DNA of 64,000 bases from Silene latifolia (taxonomy: Eukaryota; Streptophyta; Magnoliopsida; Caryophyllales; Caryophyllaceae): the NCBI RefSeq assembly GCF_048544455.1, contig NC_133536.1, positions 24,678,152 to 24,742,151 on the forward strand, in the 5' to 3' direction. The notes beneath the pieces were generated by a model. That model had not been told where the DNA came from, did no database searches, and saw only the letters and a program-made list of their open reading frames with translations. Positions within the stretch are counted from its first letter, which is position 1. Every line of letters begins with the position of its first letter. A program made the translations under genes and the position numbers. Positions 36,201-46,789 of this stretch are shown here, one piece after another.

Positions 36201-37860
36201 TGATACATGTTTATGGCGTGAAATGGTAAGGATGATGTTCATGAGATTATTGTTTGTTTATTCCGCATAATATGTTGTGTTGTGATCTAGTAAAGCAGTT
36301 TTGAGTAAGTTTTCTTGTCCGGAAAGTTATACTGAATCAGTGTTTGTGGGAATTGTATGTGGTTGTGATGTTTATCGATGTGGTTGTTGTGCCTCGGGCG
36401 GTGATCCGGGCACGGTACTTCGTGTTGTGATGCGGGTATTTTCGCGCTGCGGTGCGGCAATTGGTGGCGGTGTTGCGATACCATCACCGGTTGTGGTGGA
36501 GTATGCGGGATGATTACGATTTGAGTTTCGAAAGTACATACCAGTTATACGTAGATTGTTGTTTGTTTGATTTTGCTTCCTGTGAGTTTCGGGTTGTACA
36601 TATAGACGGTTGTTTGTTTATTGATGTTTCTTACCGGTCTTAGTTTGGGAGTAAAGGTAGAGTATGGTATGGAAGAGAGTTGTGTATGTTTTCGTTGTTG
36701 TCATGGTATGGTGATATCCTGTTGATGGGACACAGTTACAAGAGGTTGTTGGAGTACTTGTGATCTTCTTTTAGAGGAGGCATTGGTTTACATAGTAATG
36801 TTGCGTGCTTTGTGGAACATGTGTTGTACTGATATGGAAGCTGCAAGTGGTTCACAATCTCGTATTGGGACAGTGAGTATAGGGTGTTGGAAATTAGTAT
36901 CATGTTAAGTGATGAATGAGTTTTGTGGTAATAAAAGAAAAGAAATTGAGGATCTAGTGTGAGTGTGCGTAGCAAGTGTGGACCGTGAGTTATGTTTTTG
37001 GCGATAGGTGTTTTATCTAGAGAGATATGTCGTGTTGTGGTAATGTGGAAGAGTTGGAGTGTTGGTTATGAGAAGGATTTTGTGGTATTGGTTAGATGGA
37101 GTGCAAAATGAGTTGAGGTATGAGAAATGTTTAAGTAAGAGGGCCTTGGATATAGGAATAGTAAGTGTTTAGATTATAGGCGGTTATCTTTGACATGTCA
37201 GGGTGATGAGGATAATTAGAAGATATAGCTAAGGATTTAGTATTAGTGAGTTATGAGGACGTAACATTTATCTTAAGAGGAGTAGGATGCGATAAAAGAG
37301 AGTTTCATGGTTGTTCATGTTGTGGTATAGTTGGAAGTAGAGTGTTGGTGTAGCATAAAGGATGGATCTTTGTTGTGATTGATTTTATTAAAGGTCATGG
37401 TCGTGCTTGTAGTAGTTCGATGATTAGGAATGGGAGAATACTTCGAGAGTGTTGACAGTGGGATGATGATGTTTATGAGTGTGACTAAACTTCGAGGACG
37501 AAGTTCCTTTTAAGGGTGGTAGAATGTAACATTCCGTTTGATGTTTAAGAGTGTCTTGATATTGGATCTTCTAGTGGATAATATGTAAGTGAAACGGAGC
37601 TAGCAGCGTTTGTGGATGGTAGTTGGTAATGTATGGAGTTAGTGTCGAGAGAGGCTATAATGTGGTGGATACGATATCATGAGTTATGTTGTGGAGGTAG
37701 ACATAGTTGGTGGAGTTGGTGTTAAGAGTTCATGTTTTACGTGTTTTATAGGTTGGGGTTTCGTTTTGAGTTCTTAGTTGCGTTGTTATGTCTTGGTCGA
37801 GTTTGTATGTTTGGTTTAAGTCTGGGTTGAACTTCGGGGACGAAGTTCAGGAGGGAAGAC
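33247..37860 (+). other. Internal region of the Tekay-like element, noncoding and C-poor
   Basis: It opens with the initiator-Met primer binding site (33250-33261) and ends with the polypurine tract. Across 4.6 kb the + strand is rich in G and T and strikingly poor in C. I recognise no gag or pol domain in any frame. Two copies of the ACTTCGRGGACGAAGTTC box lie near the 3' end (about 37486-37508 and 37830-37850). Confidence 0.75.
34195..34515 (+). promoter_or_regulatory. Palindrome array plus upstream module inside the Tekay-like element
   Basis: Five or six TACTCGATCGAGTR palindromes at 34366-34510 follow a stretch (about 34195-34340) with GTTATAACTTGAGAT, CCAATTGGAGGTGATATC and GAGTGAGTTATGACCG. 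In reverse complement this stretch resembles the CATAACTTTCTC...GTGAT...TTGGAAAGC module of the other two families. Module-then-array order is the same, but no TATA box follows here. Confidence 0.45.
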
Positions 37861-39289
37861 TGTAATACTACGGTTTTCTATGTCTATGGGTACTCTATCG
37901 AGTGGGGCTTACTCTGTCGAGTAAGTATGTTTTTATACAAAACAGTAGTCTGTCTGATGGGTACTCGATCGAGTATATGTGGCACTCGATCGAGTAAGGG
38001 GCACTCGATCGAGTAAGTTACTTACTCGATCGAGTAAGTGAGTCTTACGGGTTATTTTGCCGGTTTTTGATAGTAATGCGAGAAGGATATAAAAGCATCT
38101 TTCGTCAGTTCCTTTTCATTTTACCATATTCTAAGTTTCATAAAAGACAAAACAAGTTACGTTACTTCTCCTTCTTCGAATTGTTATCAAATCCCAAGGC
38201 TTGAGTAGTCTGAATTCACTGTTCCGCCGTTGAGTCCGTAACATTGTGGGTAAGATCCTTGTACCGTTTTTATGTTGATCGGTTAAATTTGGTTTAAACC
38301 TTAATTGGGTAATTTGGGGATTTTGGGAGTATTGTTGATGTTAGATTGTGATTGTATGATTGTATGTTTGATAGGAAGTGATTTCACTGAAGAACAATTT
38401 TGATTAGCTGATTGTAACGATCTTGGCAATTGCTATTCCAGGTAGGGTTATCCCTACTCAGTATTAGTTACATTATATGTGTGGTGATTATGTTGTAGTT
38501 TGGTATTGTTGGTTGATTCAGACGGTTGTGATTTCATATTGTTGATTGATTCAGACGATTGTTGATTTTGGTATTATGGTTATTGTTTATCTGTCCGTGT
38601 TCTTCGGGGTGCGTCCCTAACTGAGTGGAGTCACTTGTGGGAGTGGCTTCACGCCCTTGATTCGCCTTCTGTGGAACCCGCCACAGAAGGGATGTGCACA
38701 TTAATGAACATGGGTTTATCGCTCGATGGAGATGAGCGGGGCTTAGGTGGGAACGGATGCGGTCCCCCCACTGGCGGCGAGGAGTATTTGTTGCGATGAG
38801 TACTCTGGCAGGGCTACACACTTTAGTGTGTAGTCATATGTATGGAGTTGGAGATGGAGTTGTGGAGATTGTGTTGTGTTGATTGAGTTGTTTGTGATAC
38901 TGTTTCTTTGCAGCTGTCTGTTTTATGTAATCAGTACTGACCCCGTTTAAAAGTTTTAAAAACTGTGGTGATCCATTCGAGGGTGGTGAGCAGTTATTGA
39001 GTAGGTATGATTGATGCGCATGGGATAGCTGGGTTGAGTCATCACGAGCTGTTTTAGAAGCCTTCCTCTGTGTCGAACGTTGTTCTTTAGCTAGTAGGTT
39101 TAATATTTGAGAACCTTTGTATTTTTTTTTATCAGTTTAGGTTTTGGTTATATCGCTTTAAACTTTATTATTACTAAAGTACGTTTCGTCATTGTCTATT
39201 TGATTATCATTGTCTCGGGTAACCGAGATGGTAACGTTCTCATACCTTAAGTGGTCCTGGTAAGGCACTTGGAGTATGGGGGTGTCACA
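37861..39289 (+). repeat. 3' LTR of the Tekay-like element
   Basis: This is a 1,429-bp LTR from TGTAATACTACGG to GGTGTCACA. The palindrome array is at about 37890-38040 and TATAAAAG at 38088-38095. It is flanked on the right by target duplication ATCCA (39290-39294). Confidence 0.95.
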
Positions 39290-39464
39290 ATCCAAAAGTG
39301 TCGTCTATTTCAGTTAAGTATGCTACTGTCACATATTTGCCAGCCTGTTTTGTACATCTGATTTTAGTTAAGTATTTAAAAACTAAAGAAACTAAAGTAA
39401 TGGTTAATAAAGTTACACAATGTAAAGGCTAACCAATTCAGTACACATGATTTCGTGTAGTGTA
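39290..39464 (-). pseudogene. Left Helitron copy, segment 4: end of the inverted arm (RPA exons 5-6)
   Basis: The minus strand matches right-copy positions about 41160-41330: the start of the zinc-ribbon exon, the intron, and the 3' half of exon 5 (TLHEIMCTEL). Similarity stops abruptly at about 39464, inside an exon. Exons 1-4 and the 5' end of the element are absent from the left copy. Confidence 0.85.
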
Positions 39465-39466
39465 AC

Positions 39467-39503
39467 AAAATGCCGCCATACCACTTTTTGTGAGGTGGCA
39501 TTT
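39467..39503. other. Hairpin at the junction of the inverted Helitron copies
   Basis: AAAATGCCGCC and GGTGGCATTTT form an 11-bp stem with one G-T type mismatch and a 15-nt loop. It lies a few bases beyond the breakpoint of the left arm. No CTRR tetranucleotide is seen at the expected distance, so I do not call it a Helitron 3' end. Confidence 0.5.
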
Positions 39504-42291
39504 TAGTTAACTGCCAATAATAATCATACCTACCTCAAGGCTAAAAAAACCGAGTTCATTCACCCCATTCATCATCGATATCGAACCTTTATAAAATCTC
39601 AGAATTTCCACAACCGTAACACAATAAGAATTGGAATATATTAATACTGTAGTTCATTGAAAATACATACACAATAATGATATTAATTATTAACATTAAT
39701 TATTAATTATATTTAAGTAAACTAATTAATTAAATTAAAATTACAGATTATCAAATAACTTCCCACACATCATACCACATTACCACTACTACATCCACAA
39801 TCCACAATCTGTCATTATCAATTAACTCCCCCACACTACCCAAAACCCATATTTAACTCCCTCCATATAATCATCAAACCTTTTCAGCCACTTATTTCCA
39901 AACAAACAACACATTAACAAAATACATTCAACAATGGAACAACCGGCCCAAAAAACGATTGCTGAAATTCAAGAAGGAGACTTCAATGTATACATAAAAG
40001 CAAGGGTGATAAGGAAATGAAAAAAAAAAGACGATTGGAACAATCAAGGAAAAGGGTATTTTCATAAAGTTGAATTCTTATTGGTTGATGAAGAGAAAAA
40101 TGTTATTCAAGGATTAATCACAAAATCACTTATTGAGAAATACGATGGAAGAATTCAAGAAGGGAAGACATACAAAATTGATAGATTCCAAACAATTCGT
40201 AACCACGGATTCAACCTTGCAACAACACACAAGTGTCGGATCAGATTTGGTACGCGGACAACCATTGATGAAATAGAGTGTGGCTCAATCCCAAAGCATG
40301 GTTTTAAGTTTGTCGGTTCTGAAGATATCATTAGTAAAAAACTAGAAGGAAGACAACTAATAGGTATCATCATTAACACCTTAATTTTTTAAATGTTGTT
40401 TAATCTCATATTGAATACTTTCCACAGTATATTTAATATTTTATGTACAATTTACTAAATAAATTTTATATTATTATAGATGTCATAGGAGGAGTATATG
40501 ACTACAAAGCTGTCTTTGTACATAACAACTCCAAAAGAATGGCACTAGACTTGGCAAACCCAACGTAAGACTAATATTATTTTCGATTCTCAACATAATT
40601 TCAAAGTTGATTTCAAAAAAATGTCACATTACTTATCAAAACAATCCTAATCAAATTGCAGCGATACTCAATTATCATTTTGGATGTGGGGGCCATACAC
40701 TAAAGACGGTGAACATATAACAACAAATCTTCGCTACAAGTCGGAGAAACCAGTTATTGTTTTACAATGCGTGGAAAGGGTAGTCACAAAAGGTAACATC
40801 TACGATACATGCCCAGCTCATTAAAATAAACACTATTTTCCAGATTACTTCAATTTAAATTCACACTAAATATTTGCTTATTTCTTTCGAATTATAGGAG
40901 GACATATACGTCTATCAACTGTAGACGATGCGACCAAGATTTATGTTAATTCGGACATACCAGAGGCACATGATATTAGGGCAAGGTGGGCACATACAAA
41001 AAAAAAAACAGAATTTTTTTTAAACATAAAAACTACAGAAACAAGTTTACTTCATCTAACACACCAAATAATGCAGATTAAGAGCAAGGCCTGGTAGAAG
41101 CAAATGAGTTGTTGAAAGCAAGAACAAGACAATATTGGATGATTGTTGCAAGACACTACACGAAATCATGTGTACTGAATTGGTTAGTATTTACATAATA
41201 CACAAACTTTATTAACCATTACTTTAGTTTTTGAATACTTAACTAAAATCAGATGTACAAAACAGGCTGGCAAATATATGACAGTAGCATACTTAACTGA
41301 AACAGACGACACTTTTTTATGGTACCGTAATATATGCCAAAAGTGTACAAGTCTAGTTGGGAAGAGACATGGCAAATGGTACTGCTCAGATGAAAGTTGT
41401 ATTGCACATGAAGAGGGCAGCGAAGATAGAGAAAACAAGGTAAATTCCCATGTATATTTATTCTACGATATCATTATGTATACATAAATATCTTACGGCA
41501 TAATCATATTTGATACATGCAGATTTAAGATGAGATTTTTAATCAGCGATGATAGTGGAGCAAAGGAAAACTTAATCATGTATGATAAAAACATAAAAAA
41601 GAAGGTTGCAAAGACTCCTTTGGAATGTTTAGACAAACTAAAACAGGTATGACCACTAAATTACATTACACACTAATACTTTTTTGTTACATATAATCTT
41701 AATCATAACATAAAAAGTTCTCTAAACATTAAAATATACACAGATAGGAGATGTGCGAGAAGTGTCACAAGAACTAACTTCAATGTTACGAAAGAAGTAT
41801 GTACTCAAGTTAATAGTTGACAAAAGGTACAACTTGGAATTAAGTTCAAGGTGCTACACTGTTGTGGACTACAGTGATGATTTGAGACATATAGAAACAT
41901 GGACTAAACAATACAAAATGATAGAGGTAATAAAGCAGTTAAAATTGTTTATTAAATTTTACCAAATATAAGAAATCGTTTAGCTAACAATTTTAACATT
42001 TTAAAAACAGGAAATGAGTGCTACCTCAAGTGAAATACCAGACTCAATGGGCTGTCTTTTGGTAGTAAATTTATAATTTTTTGCATTCTGGAAATATACT
42101 CTACTTAAAAGAGCTTAAAATATTAGAATGATATGTGCAGGAGAAAATTCAGTACGAGAATGAAGTGTTAGCAGCCAGCATTGCAGAGGTAAAACATAAC
42201 AATCCCCTAAAAGATTAAGCGCAAAAAATGAATTATGTTCGCACTTTTAAGCAATTGTGCAAAATCTGTGAACCATTACAAGATGATAGTG

Positions 42292-43560
42292 TAGAGCTGA
42301 TCAAATGGCCCAAGCCCATTGGCCCTACCCGGCCCGGCCCGCTTTTTAGAAGGGCTTGGGCCTTTTGTTTTGGCCCAAAAAAGCCCATGGACTGGCCCAA
42401 AAAGGCCCCAACATATTTTTGGGCTGGGTTTGGGCCAAGCATTCGGCCCAAATTTTGGCCCGGCCCGGCCCATATTTATTAATAAATGAATATTTTTTTT
42501 TATATAAAACCTGTTAAAATAGTTGTTCCGGGTGTAATTCCGGAGCAGGATTTGTTACCACGTAAGCTTGGTGAATGATGTCTTTGCTTGACTATTCCTT
42601 TCGGCCTCTCCTGAAACAATGAACAAACTGAGGGCTCGGCTTGGTACCGAGCGTACTCACTCCGACGCTCAAATCAGTAAACTTAAAGAGATTAAGTTGT
42701 GTGTTACTTGGCAAAGTATATTGTAGAGAGATAAGAGAGTTTTTACCAGATTATGAGATGTTTAGGTTATATTTCGGATGAATTGTCGATTATTGGATCG
42801 TTTTCTCAATGAGGGTTGAGGAGTATTTATAGACTTTCACCTTTTGTCACGTAGTGGCCAAGTGGCAGAGCAGGTGGAAAGACTGTTCTACCCTCGGCCG
42901 AGGGACCCATGACAGGCCGGCTGGCCTGGTTGACTCCATGCCGAGGGGACTTGGATGTGAGTACGCGGATATGTCTCCTACCGGCTAGTTGCTTAGCCGA
43001 GACCCAGTGACAGCCGACAGTGCGCGTCGGTTAAGTTTGTCTAATACGTTGACTTACTGTGGATGTCTTTGACCTTGCTCAATATGTTGACTCGGTCAGC
43101 GGGTGCAGAATATGCCCCATCAATAGTGTTTAAGTTATAAACACCTTTTTAAAAACTCAAGTATATTTTTTTAGATTTATAAAACAATGTGTATATAATA
43201 TAAATCATATCACTATTGCATGATTAAGCATTCTAAAGTGGGGGTGTTTGTCTTTATTTTATTTTGGAGAGCAATTCATAAGCATTACATCATATTTTGT
43301 ACAATTTTATAAACTACGTATGTTTTTAAAGTAGTAATTGAAGGTATTCTGCTAATTATTTTCTAATGTAAGTCGTAAATTTTAGGGCCCGAAAAGCCCA
43401 TTTAGGCCCAAAAGCCCAAATTAGCCCATAAGGGCCGGGTTTGGGCTTGTCAAATAAGCCCACACATCTGGCCCGGCCCAGCCCGACCCACACAAATGGG
43501 CCGTTTTGGATAGAAAGGCCCGGCCCAAGCCCGCACTGGCCCGGCCCATGATCACCTCTA
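42292..43560. mobile_element. hAT element in an RPA exon, containing a solo LTR
   Basis: Terminal inverted repeats TAGAGSTGATCAWG and an exact 8-bp duplication TGATAGTG (42284-42291 and 43561-43568). Subterminal GGCCCGGCCC/GGGCCGGG repeats are dense at both ends, typical of hAT. The left Helitron arm has the empty site near 19380-19395. Without the nested solo LTR it is about 665 bp, with no transposase. The GPTRPGP-like reading frames here are by-products of the GC-rich repeats. Confidence 0.93.
42524..43122 (-). repeat. Solo LTR (unassigned family) inside the hAT element
   Basis: 599 bp from TGATGGGGCATATTC to CACCCGGAACA on the minus strand, flanked by ATAGT on both sides (42519-42523 and 43123-43127). 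No internal region or partner LTR is in the window, so it is a solo LTR left by recombination. It is GC-richer than its surroundings, with several CGGCC/GCCGAG words. Confidence 0.88.
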
Positions 43561-45506
43561 TGATAGTGCTGTCAAGGGAATACATAAAGATGAATCTGTG
43601 GACAAACTTTCAACAATAAATATGACACAGGTAAAACATCAATTCTGTTCTGTCTTTGACAGATTTTCTTTAATAATTCTTTGATTTATGACTATCATTA
43701 TTTAAAGTATATGTAATAATTGCACACAGGAAAGTGTCGTCACAAGTGAAACACAATCAGACTCTTTGCTGGTATGAAATTCAGTCCAATATTGTAATTA
43801 CACGCAAAATTAATACAAATTATCATAGGCTATGATCTATTAGAACTTAAACTTATGCAAAGAGGAAAAAATGCAGGATGGAGAAAATAAAACTGGACGT
43901 AACACGGAGTCATCGACACCGTCAAGCAAGAGGACTTTATGTGCAACAGACAAGGACGGAGATGTGCAATACGAAGCATCAGCAAAAAAAAGGGAAATCA
44001 GCGAAGAATTAGATGGCATAAGAAGCAAAACAAGCATTATATTTTATTTTAGTTTCACGTTATTCAACAGTAGTTCGAATAATATATTTTTATTTACAAG
44101 TAGTTTAGCATGGTTGTTTATTTAACTCGAACAATAGTTGTAATTTCTCTTTTCAATGTTAGACGACGCAAGTTTATTTCAGAATTCCTGGCCTAATAAT
44201 TGCTTAATTGGGCAATACAATAAAAAGAAGACAACCAAAAATAGCCTAACATTCATACGCTAATTTTAATCAAAAATCCATATTATAATAATAAAGACAT
44301 TAGATTCTTCGGAAAAATCATGCTACTAACGAAATAGCGGGTCTCAAAATAAGCCCTTCAAAAAACATGCCAAAATAACAACTAATTAAAATTATAGTTA
44401 ACATCAGCCAAAACTAAATTTATTAACATAATCGTCTCAGAATACTTAGTAAAACATTCATATTGGTTCCAAAATAGAATTTATTAAAATAATGGTCTCA
44501 AATTAATTATGATCTCAAATTAATTACAAGAGTAGAACTGATTCTGTAATTTAAACCCAGGAAAATTTCTAAATAATGCGTTGAAAGAATTTTTCATTAA
44601 AATTTCAAAAAAAATGCGCAAAAAGAAGTTTGTTTGCAGGTGGTAAACAAAGAAACTAACTGCAAAAATTAACATGTTCCCCACTAACAACAGCTTTAAC
44701 CCATTATATATTCCAAAAATACAAGTTCACAAACATTCATTCATTTACTAGGGTCCTTAAAAAAAATTACTTCAGAGAAAAGATTTTTAAAGTAAGTTAA
44801 TTTTCGGCTTACAAAGCATAATAAACCAGGAAACAAACAAGAACAAATAAGAAAAGAGACAAGGAATCAGCAAGTAACAACCTTAGATGTGCTAAATTTT
44901 CAGCAATGGAACAGGGCAACAACTCAAACTCAAAGCAGAAGCAGAAAAACTACAAAGGAAAAGACACAAGTAAGCATCTCATAAGATCAAGTTTTAGATA
45001 CTTATATTTCTATGCTTCAAAAATTATGTCAAAAGTAGATCTTCTTAGAATACTTGAGTCAATATCCCATAATATCATTATCATTATATATATTTATAAG
45101 ACAACCTGAAAAATCAATAAAAATAGTAATTAGATTGGCAAATTCCTTCAATTAAATTAGAGGGAACAAATTAAAAAAAAAAAATGAAAATTAGTGTGAC
45201 TTAACTTTGGTGAAAATATCCCAAATAAATCATCATTACTCCCATTCCTCTTTATGCTGTAGATGAGGCATAGAAATAAAAATACTTAGTATGGGTGAAT
45301 CAGAATATTAAATCAAATTTAAAAAAAAAATGAAATTCAACAATTGTTCAATGTAAATGACAGTAATTGTAGTTATCTCAATAAGTGTAGGCATACCATT
45401 TGAAACAACCTAAGAGAAATCAAAACATAATCGTTAGAACAGAAGATTTAAAAATAATTAGACAGAATTGGGTCTGTTTTCAGATTCTTTAGGATTATGG
45501 TTTGGG

Positions 45507-45701
45507 TCAGTTTAAGTTTGAGTTCGCATATCTGGGTATTAAGTCGCTTGACTCGGGCATAGACTCGGTTGACTCGGGCATTGACTCGGTTGACTCGAGC
45601 TCAAACTCGGGCTCAGACTCGGGCTCAGACTCGGGTTCAGACTCGGGCTTCTTAGTCGGGTTGCTGATTTCAAAATTTGGGGTTGAATATCTGTGTTTCA
45701 A
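45507..45701 (-). CDS. Short frame with Pro-Glu-Ser repeats (hypothetical, right arm)
   Basis: 64 codons, no ATG, partner of 17278-17472. PESEPESEPESEPEF and STESMPES units lie between RYSTPNFEISN and SSDLIPRYANSNLN. The length equals that of the left copy although the repeat order differs. Function unknown. Confidence 0.35.
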   Translation of the reverse strand: MKHRYSTPNFEISNPTKKPESEPESEPESEPEFELESTESMPESTESMPESSDLIPRYANSNLN

Positions 45702-46429
45702 ACCCAGAAATTAGTGTATCAAATTGAGGTGAAGACAAGACATTAACACAAAAATTATACAATGAACATGAAATAACAAATAAATCACATAAACTGAACA
45801 TGCACAAAATTTTATTTGTTAATTCGAAAATGATAATCAAAAATCATTGATGACTTAACATCCTTGAGACGAAAAAAATCACAGAAATTCAATGTATACA
45901 CAAATTTGAACAAATCGGATAAATTAACTTCCTTGAGACGAAAAAAAGTCAAAAATCATTATCAAACATGTGACAAAAATTAAGATCAACAAATTTATCA
46001 CAAAGATAAACAACATAAACAAACCCTTATACAATATTCAATCATAATATTGAAATTAAAACGAAATATGGACAGATCTATGAAACCTTTAACAAAATTC
46101 AATCGAAAATTTGAAAAAACTATCAAGAAACATGATAATTACAACAAAATCAACATGAAAAAAGGAATAGTTAAACGAAAATGAAATTGACATACCGAAT
46201 AAAGGGCAGAGACGACGGGAAAGCAACTGAGAAAGGCAGTAGACGACGACAAATAAACGATGATCACATGATTTTAATCGTTGATGAGAAATCAGAGAGC
46301 GGCTTCATTTGAGGAGATTTATGAGAAATCAGAGAGAAGTGCGAGATGTGAGGTGAAAAATAGGGTAAGGGGTGATTATAGAGAGTGACGGCCGAAAAAT
46401 AGGGTAAGGTGTAATGAGGGGTTGAACTG

Positions 46430-46570
46430 AGTATATATATAAGGGGATTTTAATTAGGGTTTTATGGGATCGTATAGATGGGTTGGTCATTATTTACACA
46501 TATTAGGGTATTATTGGGCCGGCTCTTCTTACCAATATTGTTGTTTATTGGGCTTTGTTTGTACTTAAAA
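46430..46570 (-). promoter_or_regulatory. Promoter-like block, possibly bidirectional with the Rep-helicase gene
   Basis: On the minus strand GGCCCAATAA (46511-46520), telo-box AAACCCTAA (46454-46462) and TATATATA (about 46432-46440) occur in order. The Rep-helicase exons start about 220 bp away on the other strand, so the block could serve both directions (inference). Confidence 0.55.
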
Positions 46571-46789
46571 AAAATAATGGGCCAACAAATTATCTGAAAT
46601 TGGACCAGTACATATATGATTTACATAAATACAACTATTTTTGTCTTATTTATTTTTTTAATTATTATTCGTAATTAAAATATTAAATAAATTTAATTTT
46701 GTGTATTAGTCATTAACATGAAAAAAAATTATTTAATGGCTATAACAAAAAGAAACTACTCTAATAGCCATTTCATATATATTAGCTTC

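Larger units (their letters stand above)
20351..39289 (+). mobile_element. Tekay-like non-autonomous LTR retrotransposon (fossil), with a nested insertion
   Basis: The LTRs start TGTAAYACTACGG and end GGGGGTGTCACA. The 5-bp target-site duplication ATCCA (20346-20350 and 39290-39294) joins two halves of one RPA exon. The primer binding site TGGTATCAGAGC (33250-33261; initiator Met type) follows the left LTR. The polypurine tract GGAGGGAAGA (about 37850-37859) precedes the right LTR, after the CTTCGGGGACGAAG box typical of chromovirus 3' ends. The own sequence is about 7.2 kb without the nested 11.8-kb element. No pol domains are recognisable in the internal region, so it is non-autonomous or heavily decayed. 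Lineage assignment is inference. Confidence 0.88.
39934..44125 (+). pseudogene. RPA70-like single-stranded DNA-binding protein gene of the Helitron
   Basis: About 13 exons with GT-AG introns. Exon 1 is 39934-40363 (MEQPAQKTIAEI; OB-fold, DUF223-like), then 40480-40564, 40662-40792 (LSFWMWGPY), 40898-40985 and 41077-41182. The zinc-ribbon exon is 41266-41439 (C-x2-C ... WYCSDESC). Then come about 41530-41646, 41744-41926, 42011-42061, 42141-42188, 42252-43630 (split by the hAT), 43730-43771, and a last exon from 43877 with a basic, NLS-like KKREISEELD. RPA-type proteins bind ssDNA; here presumably the rolling-circle strand. In-frame TGA at 40018-40020 and 41105-41107 both sit where tryptophan fits. 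Exon borders are by eye, and the 3' end beyond about 44040 may be UTR. The total of about 600 residues suits RPA1. Confidence 0.82.
44126..46789 (-). other. Middle segment of the right Helitron: possible captured gene 5' region
   Basis: Inverted partner of 16196-18800. On the minus strand it has a promoter block (46430-46520), a CT-rich leader, a possible leader exon with donor GTATGT (near 46198), a long AT-rich intron-like stretch, the Pro-Glu-Ser frame (45507-45701), and then mostly AT-rich sequence. On the + strand 44904-44970 looks like a small exon (acceptor TTTTCAG, donor GTAAGC) with Lys/Gln-rich, possibly helical coding content. No family is recognised. Presence in both arms shows it was in the element before the duplication. 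Confidence 0.55.

Noticed and set aside
33344-36975. His/Thr-rich minus-strand ORFs in the Tekay-like internal region
   Set aside because: They arise from the C-poor composition of the + strand; no domain is recognisable.
39467-39510. Helitron 3' terminus
   Set aside because: A hairpin exists, but no CTRR follows at the usual distance on either strand.
42228-42482. Proline/glycine-rich ORFs (GPTRPGPLF on +, GPNPAQKYV on -)
   Set aside because: They are readings of the GGCCCGGCCC subterminal repeats of the hAT element on both strands.
39934-44125. RPA70-like gene as an independent host gene
   Set aside because: An inverted copy sits beside a second Rep-helicase copy in the same order, so it belongs to the Helitron; it also has stops and a hAT insertion.
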